Source: an uncultured Bacteroidales bacterium | GTDB lineage: Bacteria; Bacteroidota; Bacteroidia; Bacteroidales; P3 | DNA: 64,000 nucleotides | NCBI GenBank assembly: GCA_910578275.1 | Contig: CAJTPR010000008.1 | Location: 45,457-109,456 of the forward strand | Direction: 5' to 3' | Shown here: piece by piece, positions 24,719 through 33,461 of the stretch | Numbering within the stretch: position 1 is the stretch's first letter | Layout: every line of letters starts with the position of its first letter | Notes under the pieces: generated by a model | Told to the model about the DNA's origin: nothing | What the model saw: the letters and a program-made list of their open reading frames with translations, nothing else | The model's database searches: none | Position numbers and translations under genes: made by a program

Positions 24719-26281
24719 ATGAAAAAACACGTTGATTTCCTGATTATCGGAACAGGCATAGCCGGCTTGAGTTATGCACTGAAAGTGGCCACCAAAGGCA
24801 GTGTGTGCATCATCACCAAGGCCAAGGCCGACGAGACTTCCACCAACTACGCCCAAGGCGGCATCGCCACCGTCATGGACGCTCTCGATTCCCATGAAGA
24901 GCACATCCACGATACCTTGGTGGCCGGCGACGGACTTTGCGACGAAGAAGTGGTAAGGCTCACCATCGGCGAATCGAACGCGCGGATCGACGAACTGATC
25001 GCCTGGGGCGCGGAATTCGACCGCAAACAGACCGGAGAGTTCGACCTCGGACGTGAAGGCGGCCATTCGGCGCACCGTATCCTGCACCACAAGGACCAGA
25101 CAGGCGCCGAGATAGAACGGGCATTGCTCAAGGCGGTAAGGGAACATCCCGCCATCGAACTCCTGGAAGGCTTTTTCGCCATCGACATCATCACCCAGCA
25201 CCATCTAGGAATGGAAGTGACCCGCCGCACCGACAACATCGAATGTTTCGGCGCCTACGTGCTCAATCCGGTCACGAACAAGATAGACACCATCCTGGCA
25301 AAGACCACGATGCTCGCCACCGGCGGAAACGGAAACGTGTACAACAACACCACCAATCCCGTAGTGGCCACCGGCGACGGAGTGGCGATGGTCTATCGCG
25401 CCAAAGGCAAGGTGGAGAACATGGAGTTCATCCAGTTCCACCCCACCGGACTGTACAACCCCTCCGAAAAGCCCTGCTTCCTGATTTCGGAAGCCGTGCG
25501 CGGGGCGGGCGCCCGGCTTTGCTCCATCCGGGGCGACTATTTCATGAACCGCTACGACCGGCGGCTGGAACTGGCCCCGCGCGACGTGGTGGCCCGCGCC
25601 ATCGACAGCGAAATGAAGATTACCGGCGACGACCACGTCTTCCTCGATTGCCGCCCCATTCCCAAGACCGAGATATTCAACCATTTCCCGACCATATACG
25701 CCAAATGCCTTTCCATCGGCATAGACATCACCAAGGACATGCTGCCCGTCGTTCCCGTGGCGCATTACAGTTGCGGCGGCATCGTGGTCGACCACGACGG
25801 CTGCACGAGCATCAAGAACCTGTATGCCTCCGGCGAATGTTCGTGCACCGGTTTGCATGGCGCCAATCGTCTGGCCTCCAATTCGCTGCTTGAAGCCCTC
25901 GTCTTCTCTCATCGTGCCGCCCTGCATGCCGTGGCGCATCTTCCGGGCATCTCGTTCCACGACGAGGTTCCCGACTGGAACGACGACGGCATGGTACTGA
26001 ACGAGGAAATGATCCTCGTCACCCAAAGCCTCAAGGAAGTGCAGGCCATCATGTCGAACTACGTGGGCATCGTGCGCTCCAACCTGCGGCTCAAACGTGC
26101 CTGGGACAGGCTCGGCATCATCTACCGGGAAACCGAAGAATTGTACAACAAGTCGGTCCATTCCGTCAAGCTGGCCGAATTACGCAACCTCATCAACATC
26201 GGCTACCTGATCATCAAGATGTCGATGGAGCGGAAAGAAAACCGCGGCCTTTACTACAACCTCGACAATATCAAGAAATAA
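24719..26281 (+). CDS. nadB: L-aspartate oxidase
   Basis: FAD enzyme that oxidises aspartate to iminoaspartate, the first step of NAD synthesis; under anaerobic conditions fumarate can be the electron acceptor. The 520-residue protein has the dinucleotide fold FLIIGTGIAGLS (residues 7-18), the TNYAQGGIATV segment near 41, the FIQFHPTG and SEAVRGAGA active-site region (about 238-265), VAHYSCGGI (near 349) and the family tail RLASNSLLEALVF. No nadA or nadC is in the window. Its stop shares one base with the purB start (TAATG), so it heads the operon nadB-purB-ABC exporter-rsgA-permease. Confidence 0.94.
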   Translation: MKKHVDFLIIGTGIAGLSYALKVATKGSVCIITKAKADETSTNYAQGGIATVMDALDSHEEHIHDTLVAGDGLCDEEVVRLTIGESNARIDELIAWGAEFDRKQTGEFDLGREGGHSAHRILHHKDQTGAEIERALLKAVREHPAIELLEGFFAIDIITQHHLGMEVTRRTDNIECFGAYVLNPVTNKIDTILAKTTMLATGGNGNVYNNTTNPVVATGDGVAMVYRAKGKVENMEFIQFHPTGLYNPSEKPCFLISEAVRGAGARLCSIRGDYFMNRYDRRLELAPRDVVARAIDSEMKITGDDHVFLDCRPIPKTEIFNHFPTIYAKCLSIGIDITKDMLPVVPVAHYSCGGIVVDHDGCTSIKNLYASGECSCTGLHGANRLASNSLLEALVFSHRAALHAVAHLPGISFHDEVPDWNDDGMVLNEEMILVTQSLKEVQAIMSNYVGIVRSNLRLKRAWDRLGIIYRETEELYNKSVHSVKLAELRNLINIGYLIIKMSMERKENRGLYYNLDNIKK

Positions 26282-27711
26282 TGCAAAACGATCCTGCTTT
26301 TTTCTCCCTGCATGCCACCTCGCCCGTCGACGGGCGTTACGCCGACAAGACGGCCCCCTTGCAAGCCTATTTCTCGGAATGGGCGTTGATGCGATACAGG
26401 GTGCGCGTGGAAGCGGAATACTTCATCGCGCTTTGCCAATCGGGACTCGGCGCCCTGAAGGATTTCCCGAAAGAAAGGTTCCAAGACCTGAGGAACCTCT
26501 ATGTTTCGTTTTCCGACCAGGACGCGCTGCAGATAAAGCAGACCGAAAGAACCACCAACCACGACGTGAAGGCCGTGGAATATTTCATCAAGGCCAAGTT
26601 CGAGGAATGGGGGCTGCAAAGATTCGAGGAATTCGTGCATTTCGGGCTCACCTCGCAAGACATCAACAACACCGCCCAACCGCTCATGCTCAAGGAAGCC
26701 TTGGAAAACGTGATCTTGCCCGCCTTGCAAGGCATCATCGGCCAGATAGGACAAAAAGCGGCGGAATGGGCGGAAGTGGGCATGCTCGCTCGCACGCACG
26801 GACAACCGGCCTCGCCTACCGTGCTGGGCAAGGAAATGCTGGTTTTCGTGGAACGCCTCCACGGACAGCTGGAACTGCTTCGCCGGATTCCCCACGGGGC
26901 CAAGTTCGGCGGAGCCACGGGCAACCTCAACGCGCACTACGCGGCCTTTCCCTATACCGACTGGGTGGATTTCGCCAATCGCTTCGTGAACGGGAACTTG
27001 GGCTTGCAACGATACCAGACCACCACGCAGATAGAGCATTACGACAACGCCGCCGCCCTTTTCGACGCCATGCGGCGAATCAACACCATCTTGATCGACT
27101 TTTGCCGCGACGTGTGGACGTACATCTCGATGGACTACTTCAAGCAACAGATAAAGAAAGGGGAAGTGGGTTCTTCCGCCATGCCGCACAAGGTCAATCC
27201 CATCGACTTTGAAAACGCGGAAGGCAATTTCGGCATGGCCGACGCCATCTTCGGCCACCTCTCCTCGAAACTGCCCGTTTCGCGCTTGCAACGCGACCTT
27301 ACCGACTCCACCGTCTGCCGCAACATCGGCGTGCCGTTCGCCCACAGCCTTATCGGCTACAAGTCGCTCGAAAAGGGCATCGGCAAACTGCTGCTCAACC
27401 GGCCCAGGATAGAAAACGACCTGGAGGAAAACCGCGCCGTGGTGGCGGAAGCCATCCAGACCGTCTTGCGTTCGGTAGGCTTCGAACACCCATACGAAGC
27501 CCTGAAGGATCTGACACGCACCGGGAACAAGATAGGAAAGGAAGACATTCTCCGTTTCGTGGAAAACCTTGCCGTGGACAAGGAAACCAAGGAACGTCTT
27601 CTCCGGATCGAACCCGGCAACTACACGGGCGTCTACGGTCTTGAACCCCGACGAATCAAGGAACGCCTGGCACAATGCGGCGTGCAACTTCCGCAAAACC
27701 CGGCCGAATGA
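26281..27711 (+). CDS. purB: Adenylosuccinate lyase
   Basis: Acts twice in purine synthesis (SAICAR to AICAR, and adenylosuccinate to AMP). The 476-residue protein belongs to the fumarase/aspartase superfamily and resembles the E. coli-type PurB: SPVDGRY near residue 14, TNHDVKAVEYF near 91-101, FGLTSQDINNTA near 122-133, ARTHGQPASPT near 169-179 and the catalytic flexible loop GSSAMPHKVNPIDFENAEGN near 298-317. The start shares one base with the nadB stop. The end overlaps the ABC exporter start by 4 bases (ATGA). Confidence 0.95.
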   Translation: MQNDPAFFSLHATSPVDGRYADKTAPLQAYFSEWALMRYRVRVEAEYFIALCQSGLGALKDFPKERFQDLRNLYVSFSDQDALQIKQTERTTNHDVKAVEYFIKAKFEEWGLQRFEEFVHFGLTSQDINNTAQPLMLKEALENVILPALQGIIGQIGQKAAEWAEVGMLARTHGQPASPTVLGKEMLVFVERLHGQLELLRRIPHGAKFGGATGNLNAHYAAFPYTDWVDFANRFVNGNLGLQRYQTTTQIEHYDNAAALFDAMRRINTILIDFCRDVWTYISMDYFKQQIKKGEVGSSAMPHKVNPIDFENAEGNFGMADAIFGHLSSKLPVSRLQRDLTDSTVCRNIGVPFAHSLIGYKSLEKGIGKLLLNRPRIENDLEENRAVVAEAIQTVLRSVGFEHPYEALKDLTRTGNKIGKEDILRFVENLAVDKETKERLLRIEPGNYTGVYGLEPRRIKERLAQCGVQLPQNPAE

Positions 27712-29543
27712 AGACCGGGTTGCTGTTCAAATACTTGCGCCCTTACACGGGCCGATTGCTGTTCAACGTGTTCCTCAGGACGTTATCGGCTATCTTCACC
27801 ATCGTGCTCATCGTTTCGGTGGCTCCGTTGCTCTATATCCTTTTCGACGCCGGAGCGGGCGCCGAAACGGGAACGCAGGCCACGGGAGGCATCGCCAACG
27901 CCGGCATCGAGATACTGGAAAGCTGGGTGAACGTGTCCATGGTCCGCTTCGGCAAGCCCGTGACGCTGCTCATCCTGTCCTCCTGCCTCACGGGAGCCTA
28001 CTTCATGAAGAACTTGTGCGCCTACATGGGCCTGTATCTCTTTTCGCCTATCCGCAACCGCATGGTGGCGCAAATGCGCAACGACCTTTTCCTCAAGTTC
28101 ATGAACCTGCCTCTTTCCTATTACGCCAAGCAGCAGAAAGGCGACCTGATCTCGCGCATCACCAACAACACGCAAGACATCGACAACCAAATGCTCAACC
28201 AGGTACAGGAGGTGCTCGTGGACATCGTCACTTTCGTGTTCCTGGTGGCCACCTTGTTCTTCATCAGCGTGCCGTTGAGCCTTTTCGTGCTGGTGCTTTT
28301 GCCGGTCATCGGCATGGCCACCAGTTTCATATCACGTTCACTCAAACGCAAGTCGCGCCGGTTGCAGAACCTCAACGGACAGATTTCCGCCCAAGTCGAG
28401 GAGAGCCTGGAAGGCATGAAGACCATACGCAACTACAATACCACCCGCTATGCCGTCAACAAGTTCCATGTCGACAACAACCTGTACTACAAGCTCAACT
28501 GCCGCCTGCTGCACCGCATAAACCTCAGTTCTCCCGTGAGCGAGGTGCTGGGAACCATCGCCATCGTGGCCATCCTGATCATCGGAGGTTACCTGATCTT
28601 GTCCGAACACAGCCTCAAGCCCGAGGCGTTCATCACTTACCTCCTGGCCATGATCCAGATCCTGCCTTCGTCGAAGAACATCACCACGGCCTATTTCACC
28701 TGGCAGTCGGGAAAAGGTTCGCTGGCCCGCGTCAAGGAAGTATTCGATGCCGACGAAGTCATCGTCCAGAAACCGGACGCCAAGGAACTGAAAAGTTTCG
28801 AACACGAGATAGCCCTGGAAGACGTCAGTTTCTCCTACGGGGAGAAGCAAACGCTCGACCATATCGGCTTGCGCGTCGAAAAAGGCAAGTTCGTGGCGTT
28901 GGTAGGCCCTTCGGGCGGAGGAAAATCCACGATCGTGAACCTTATTCCGAGATTCTACGACCCGGTCGGCGGACGCGTCACGATAGACGGCAAGGACATA
29001 GCCGAATGCAGGATAAGAGACCTGCGCGACCTTTCCGCCCTGGTTTCGCAAGACACGGTACTGTTCAACGACACGCTCTACAACAACATCCTCGTCGGAA
29101 ACCCCGGCGCCACGCGGGAAGAAGTGGAACATGCCGCCAAGATGGCCGACGCACACGATTTCATCATGCAATGCGAGAACGGCTATGACAGTTTCATCGG
29201 CGACAGCGGGACCAAGCTTTCGGGCGGACAACGGCAGCGGGTGAGCATCGCGCGCGCCCTGCTCAAGAAAGCGCCTATCCTGTTGTTCGACGAAGCCACT
29301 TCCGCCCTCGACACGGAGGCCGAGAACCGTATCATGGAAGCCATCCGCATCGAAGGCAAAAAGAACAGCCAGACCATCATTTCGGTGGCACACCGGCTTT
29401 CAAGCATCCGGCAGGCCGACGAAATCATCGTCATCGAAGACGGACGGATCGTGGAACGCGGCACGCACGAACACCTCTATGCCCTCGACGGCCTCTACCA
29501 CAAGCTTTGCCAGATGCAGAACACCGCAAATTCCGAATCATGA
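27708..29543 (+). CDS. ABC transporter with fused membrane and ATPase domains (MsbA-like)
   Basis: A 611-residue half-transporter with six membrane helices in the first 330 residues and an ATPase domain after about residue 360. Walker A is GPSGGGKST at 400-408, the signature LSGGQ is at 504-508, and Walker B/D-loop LLFDEATSALD follows near 528. The layout matches lipid A flippase MsbA and related lipid or drug exporters. Several such genes are usual in Bacteroidota, so MsbA itself is not certain. It is coupled to purB and rsgA by 4-base overlaps. Confidence 0.88.
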   Translation: MKTGLLFKYLRPYTGRLLFNVFLRTLSAIFTIVLIVSVAPLLYILFDAGAGAETGTQATGGIANAGIEILESWVNVSMVRFGKPVTLLILSSCLTGAYFMKNLCAYMGLYLFSPIRNRMVAQMRNDLFLKFMNLPLSYYAKQQKGDLISRITNNTQDIDNQMLNQVQEVLVDIVTFVFLVATLFFISVPLSLFVLVLLPVIGMATSFISRSLKRKSRRLQNLNGQISAQVEESLEGMKTIRNYNTTRYAVNKFHVDNNLYYKLNCRLLHRINLSSPVSEVLGTIAIVAILIIGGYLILSEHSLKPEAFITYLLAMIQILPSSKNITTAYFTWQSGKGSLARVKEVFDADEVIVQKPDAKELKSFEHEIALEDVSFSYGEKQTLDHIGLRVEKGKFVALVGPSGGGKSTIVNLIPRFYDPVGGRVTIDGKDIAECRIRDLRDLSALVSQDTVLFNDTLYNNILVGNPGATREEVEHAAKMADAHDFIMQCENGYDSFIGDSGTKLSGGQRQRVSIARALLKKAPILLFDEATSALDTEAENRIMEAIRIEGKKNSQTIISVAHRLSSIRQADEIIVIEDGRIVERGTHEHLYALDGLYHKLCQMQNTANSES

Positions 29544-30481
29544 CGCGACAAGGCAGGGTCATCTCAAGCACGGGCAAGGAGTACGAAGTGGAAGACTCCG
29601 CCGGACAAATACATCTTTGCAAGGTCAAGGGCAATTTCAGGCTCAAAGGCGTAAAGACCACCAATCCCGTAGCAGTGGGCGACAAGGTGGCGTTTTCCGA
29701 AGGCTGGATCACGCACATCGAAGAAAGGCGCAACTGCATCATCCGCAAATCGGTGAACCTTTCCAAACAGACGCACATCATCGCCGCCAACATCGACATG
29801 GCCTTCCTGGTGACAGGACTGACCCGTCCCCGTACCCCGCAAGGCTTCATCGACCGTTTCCTGGTGACAGGGCAAGCCTACCACGTTCCCGTTTGCCTCG
29901 TTTTCAACAAGACCGACCTTTTTACGGCACGGGAAAAGGAAGAATTCGGACAATACAGGCGAATCTACGAGGCCATAGGCTATCAGGTGCTGGGCACCAG
30001 CGCCATGAGCGGCGAGGGCATGGAAGAACTGCGGCGGATCATGAAAGACAAGGTCTGCCTGTTTTCGGGCAATTCGGGCGTGGGCAAATCGGCGCTCGTA
30101 CGTTACCTGCAACCCGGTCTCGACATCCGCATCGGGGAGATTTCCGCCACGCACCAGAAAGGGAAGCATACCACGACCTACGCCCGGATGTATCCGCTCT
30201 CCTTCGGCGGCCATATCGTGGATACGCCCGGCATAAAGGAATTCGGCATGGTGAAATTCACCACCGAGGAACTCTCGCGCTACTTTCCCGAAATGCGGGA
30301 GGTGATGTGCCGCTGCCGGTTCAACAACTGCACGCACGAGCATGAACCGGGCTGCGCCGTGAAACAAGCCGTGGAAGACGGCACCATATCGGACCTGCGT
30401 TACGAAAGTTACCTGAACATACTGCACGGGGACGAAGTGCCCCGACCCGGCCTCCTGGTCAACAAGAACGACAAAAAATAG
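29540..30481 (+). CDS. rsgA: Ribosome small subunit-dependent GTPase A
   Basis: Late 30S assembly GTPase with circularly permuted motifs. The 313-residue protein has an OB-fold (about 1-75), then G4 NKTD (123-126), G1 GNSGVGKS (177-184) and G3 DTPG (228-231). A C-terminal zinc site C259-x4-C264-x-H266-x5-C272 matches the known RsgA pattern. All key residues are intact. It overlaps the ABC exporter gene by 4 bases and is followed 4 bases later by the AI-2E family gene. Confidence 0.95.
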   Translation: MTRQGRVISSTGKEYEVEDSAGQIHLCKVKGNFRLKGVKTTNPVAVGDKVAFSEGWITHIEERRNCIIRKSVNLSKQTHIIAANIDMAFLVTGLTRPRTPQGFIDRFLVTGQAYHVPVCLVFNKTDLFTAREKEEFGQYRRIYEAIGYQVLGTSAMSGEGMEELRRIMKDKVCLFSGNSGVGKSALVRYLQPGLDIRIGEISATHQKGKHTTTYARMYPLSFGGHIVDTPGIKEFGMVKFTTEELSRYFPEMREVMCRCRFNNCTHEHEPGCAVKQAVEDGTISDLRYESYLNILHGDEVPRPGLLVNKNDKK

Positions 30482-30485
30482 CCCT

Positions 30486-31565
30486 ATGGACAAGAAACGA
30501 ATCATCGGCGTGGTAGTGGCGATCCTGCTGCTCCTGGCTGCTTTCCATTGGTTGTCGAACATCATCGTATATACGGCGGTGGCCTTCCTGGTATCCATGC
30601 TGGGCAAGCCGCTGGTGAAGATGCTGCACGAAAAGGTAAAGATTCCCTTCTGGCTTTGCGCCATCATCGCGCTGGCGGCCATCATCGGCGTGCTGGGCCT
30701 GGCCGTATGGCTCGTCATTCCGCATTTCATCAAGCAGGCGCAACAGTTGGCCGACATCGACTACAACAACCTTTCCGCCCAGACCTCCCTGCTGGGCGAA
30801 CAACTGCTCGAATGGCTGAACCGCAAAGGCGTGACGGTCACAAGCGAACAAATATCGTCCTATTCGTCCCGGGCCATGGGGGAAATCTGGAAACACACCA
30901 ACATCCAGGGAATCCTGACCTCGGCGGCCAGCAAGATGTCTTCTTTCGCGATAGGCTTGTTTTCCGTCATCTTCCTTTCGTTTTTCCTGCTGCGCGACGA
31001 GCACATGTTCAAGAAGATGCTGTTCGTCTTCGTGCCCGACCGCTATACGGTCCGCACCGAGAAGGTGCTCAAGTCGATCGAGTCGCTGTTGACCCGTTAT
31101 TTCGTAGGGCTCCTGCTCGAGGTGGTCTGCATGATGATCCTGATTTCAGCCGGATTATGGATTTTCGGCATAGACAACGCCCTGTTGTACGGCTGTCTGG
31201 GCGGACTGTTCAACATCATCCCCTATCTGGGCCCCGTCATCGGTACGGCGCTCACCTGCCTGTTCGCCATCCTCAACAACTTGGAAATGGGATTTTCCAT
31301 GGACTTGATATGGACCTTGGTGAAGATAATCGGCGTGTTCACGGCAAGCAACCTCATCGACAATTTCGTATTGCAAGTCACCATATACTCCAACAGCGTC
31401 AAGGCGCATCCGCTCGAAATCTTCTTCGTCATCCTCATCGCCGGGACGCTCACGGGCATCGGCGGCATGATCCTGGCGATTCCTTTCTACACGGTATTGA
31501 GGATCATCGCCAAGGAGTTCTTCAAGGACACCAAGTTCGTCCGGGAGCTGACCAAGAAGATGTAG
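30486..31565 (+). CDS. AI-2E family (PerM/TqsA-type) membrane transporter
   Basis: A 359-residue inner-membrane protein with about seven hydrophobic segments. It has the family layout: two N-terminal helices, a soluble region (about 75-150), and a C-terminal half with LFNIIPYLGPVIGT (near 237) and FVILIAGTLTGIGGMILAIPFYTV (near 315-338), both hallmark stretches of the family. Members export autoinducer-2, act as Na+/H+ antiporters or have unknown roles, so the substrate is open. It is the last gene of the nadB operon. Confidence 0.85.
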   Translation: MDKKRIIGVVVAILLLLAAFHWLSNIIVYTAVAFLVSMLGKPLVKMLHEKVKIPFWLCAIIALAAIIGVLGLAVWLVIPHFIKQAQQLADIDYNNLSAQTSLLGEQLLEWLNRKGVTVTSEQISSYSSRAMGEIWKHTNIQGILTSAASKMSSFAIGLFSVIFLSFFLLRDEHMFKKMLFVFVPDRYTVRTEKVLKSIESLLTRYFVGLLLEVVCMMILISAGLWIFGIDNALLYGCLGGLFNIIPYLGPVIGTALTCLFAILNNLEMGFSMDLIWTLVKIIGVFTASNLIDNFVLQVTIYSNSVKAHPLEIFFVILIAGTLTGIGGMILAIPFYTVLRIIAKEFFKDTKFVRELTKKM

Positions 31566-31610
31566 CGGCGGCCAGACCCCGCCTTTCCGGCAAAAGAATC
31601 AGATTTTTTT

Positions 31611-31618
31611 TACTTTTG
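31611..31618 (+). promoter_or_regulatory. -7 element TACTTTTG for panD
   Basis: Exact TAnnTTTG preceded by a run of T. Transcription would start near 31623, which leaves a normal leader for the ATG at 31644 but only about nine bases for an earlier ATG at 31632. Confidence 0.6.
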
Positions 31619-31643
31619 CTTCCTGTTTTTAATGCCGTTGGAT

Positions 31644-31991
31644 ATGGAGATCGAAGTTCTCAAATCGAAGATACACCGGGTCAAGGTAACTTATGCCGAC
31701 TTGAACTACGTGGGCAGCATTACCATTGACGAGGACCTGATGGATGCCGCCAATCTTTGCGAGTTCGAGCGGGTACATATCTACGACATCATGAACGGCG
31801 AAAGGCTCGACACCTACGTGATAAAAGGCCCGAGGGGAAGCGGCGTGATCGGGCTCAACGGCGCGGCGGCGCGCAAGGTGCAAGTCGGAGACCTGGTCAT
31901 CATCGTCTCCTTCGCTTCCATGACTCCCGAAGAAGCGCGTACCCATCAGCCTGTGGTCATCTTTCCCGAAGACAACAAATTAGTCAAATAG
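31644..31991 (+). CDS. panD: Aspartate 1-decarboxylase (pyruvoyl enzyme)
   Basis: Makes beta-alanine for pantothenate and CoA. The proenzyme of 115 residues cleaves itself at the Gly-Ser bond in YVGSITID (residues 22-23 here counted from MEIEV), which creates the pyruvoyl group. The N-terminal [13 protein letters not shown] contains the conserved Lys and His. I chose the second Met (31644) because it matches the family N-terminus and the promoter spacing; the first Met (31632) would add four residues. A short gap of 7 bases leads to the next membrane-protein gene. Confidence 0.93.
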   Translation: MEIEVLKSKIHRVKVTYADLNYVGSITIDEDLMDAANLCEFERVHIYDIMNGERLDTYVIKGPRGSGVIGLNGAAARKVQVGDLVIIVSFASMTPEEARTHQPVVIFPEDNKLVK

Positions 31992-31998
31992 CCTTGGC

Positions 31999-33087
31999 AT
32001 GAACCAAGAAAGCGGCGTCGAAGAATCGTCCCGGGCGGAGAACCGACGTCCCGGACGGAACGTCTTGAGGCAAATCTTGAAGTTCTGCCTGTTCTTCGGT
32101 CTGGGCATCTTCATCATCTGGCTTTTCCAACGCCACCTCAGCCCCGAAGAAAAGGCGGAAATCGGGCATTCCTTGCGCGACGCCCGCTGGGGAATGGTCT
32201 TCTGGATCGCGTTTTTCGGGCTCCTGAGCAACGTCTTCCGCACCTTGCGCTGGAACCTCCTCATCGAACCCTTGGGATACAAACCCCGTTTCACGAACAC
32301 ATTCTGCAGCGTCCTGGTAGCCTATTTCGCCAACTTGGCGGTGCCCCGCCTGGGCGAGGTGTTGCGCTGCACGTTCCTGTACCGCTACGAGAAAGTGCCC
32401 GTACAAAAATCACTGGGCACGGTGTTGAGCGAAAGGGTCATCGACATGGCCACGTTCGTGCTCGTCTTCGCCCTCTCGTTCCTTATCGAATACAAGGCAC
32501 TCCGTGCCTATGTGCAAAGGCTTTTCGACCGGCAGGCCCAAAGCAGCCATACCGGCTTGTGGACAGGCTTGGCCGTGGCCGTGCTGGCCGCCTTGGCGAT
32601 ATGGGCGCTGATCGCCTTCTACAAGAAGAAAAAAGCCGCTTCCGCCACGAGCGGATTCATGACCAAGCTCATCAACGTGATCAAAGGATTCGGCGAGGGA
32701 TTCGCCTCCTTGGGTCATTTGAAGAGGCCCTGGCTTTTCGTGGTTTATTCCGTCGGATTGTGGGGATGCTACTGGCTGATGATGCACTTTGCCTTCCGCA
32801 GCCTCCAGGCCCTCTCCGGCAGTTCCCCGATGCTGGCCCTGGTGGCGTTGGCCATGGGCACGGTGGGCATCATACTCACGCCCGGCGGCATCGGCGTCTA
32901 CCCGGTAATCATTTCCGAGACGCTTTCGATGTTCGGAATCGCCAAGACCATAGGCTACACGGCCGGATGGATTTCATGGGGAACGCAGACGGCCTTGATC
33001 GTCCTGGCAGGACTGGCCGCCTTGTGCATCTTGCCGCTCATCAACAAGACCTATACGCCTCGCCCGGCTCGAACCCCCGCGAAATAG
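31999..33087 (+). CDS. Lysylphosphatidylglycerol synthase-type transmembrane protein (UPF0104)
   Basis: A 362-residue polytopic membrane protein with about eight hydrophobic segments. It has the family motifs NVFRTLRWNLLI (near 77), ANLAVPRLGEVLRC (near 115-128) and GIILTPGGIGVYP (near 294-306). It matches the flippase-like membrane domain of MprF without its synthetase domain. Such stand-alone proteins may move lipids or glycolipids, but function is not proven. Its 3' end overlaps the convergent recX gene by 47 bases. Confidence 0.82.
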   Translation: MNQESGVEESSRAENRRPGRNVLRQILKFCLFFGLGIFIIWLFQRHLSPEEKAEIGHSLRDARWGMVFWIAFFGLLSNVFRTLRWNLLIEPLGYKPRFTNTFCSVLVAYFANLAVPRLGEVLRCTFLYRYEKVPVQKSLGTVLSERVIDMATFVLVFALSFLIEYKALRAYVQRLFDRQAQSSHTGLWTGLAVAVLAALAIWALIAFYKKKKAASATSGFMTKLINVIKGFGEGFASLGHLKRPWLFVVYSVGLWGCYWLMMHFAFRSLQALSGSSPMLALVALAMGTVGIILTPGGIGVYPVIISETLSMFGIAKTIGYTAGWISWGTQTALIVLAGLAALCILPLINKTYTPRPARTPAK

Positions 33088-33457
33088 CGGTCCTGAGCCC
33101 CTTCTCCGACACGATCTTGCACAGAAGGCTCTGGTATTCGTCCAAGTTTATCTCTTCGTCCAGGACGCGCCTTATGAGGTCTTCTTCCACGCCTTTGGCA
33201 CGCAGGCCGTTCCTTATCTTGAGCCTGCCCCACCCGTTGATGCGGAACTTGCCGCGCACGTAGGCACGGGCGAAACGTTCCTCGTCCACGAAGTTCTCTT
33301 CCCGGAGGCGTTGCAGCAACTTGGCCGCGACGGCGGCATCGGCGCCCAGAAGACGCAATTTCTGCCGTACTTCGCCGCTACTGCGCTCCTGATAGGCGCA
33401 GTAGCGCGAAACCTTGCCATAAAGGGTCTCGAGAGACGATGTCTTTCCGGTCGGCAC
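33041..33457 (-). CDS. recX: RecX family regulatory protein (GTG start)
   Basis: Small helical modulator of RecA. The 138-residue protein has the three-helix repeats of the family, with YCAYQERSSGEVRQKL near the N-terminus, FVDEERFARAYVRGKFRINGWGRLKI in the middle and GLRAKGVEEDLIRRVL after it. No ATG fits: the reading frame runs back into the EF-G-like gene. A GTG at 33457, 4 bases after the EF-G-like stop, gives a normal RecX length, so I take it as the start. The 3' end overlaps the convergent membrane-protein gene by 47 bases. No recA is in the window. Confidence 0.82.
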   Translation of the reverse strand: MPTGKTSSLETLYGKVSRYCAYQERSSGEVRQKLRLLGADAAVAAKLLQRLREENFVDEERFARAYVRGKFRINGWGRLKIRNGLRAKGVEEDLIRRVLDEEINLDEYQSLLCKIVSEKGLRTAISRGFEPGEAYRSC

Positions 33458-33461
33458 GGAT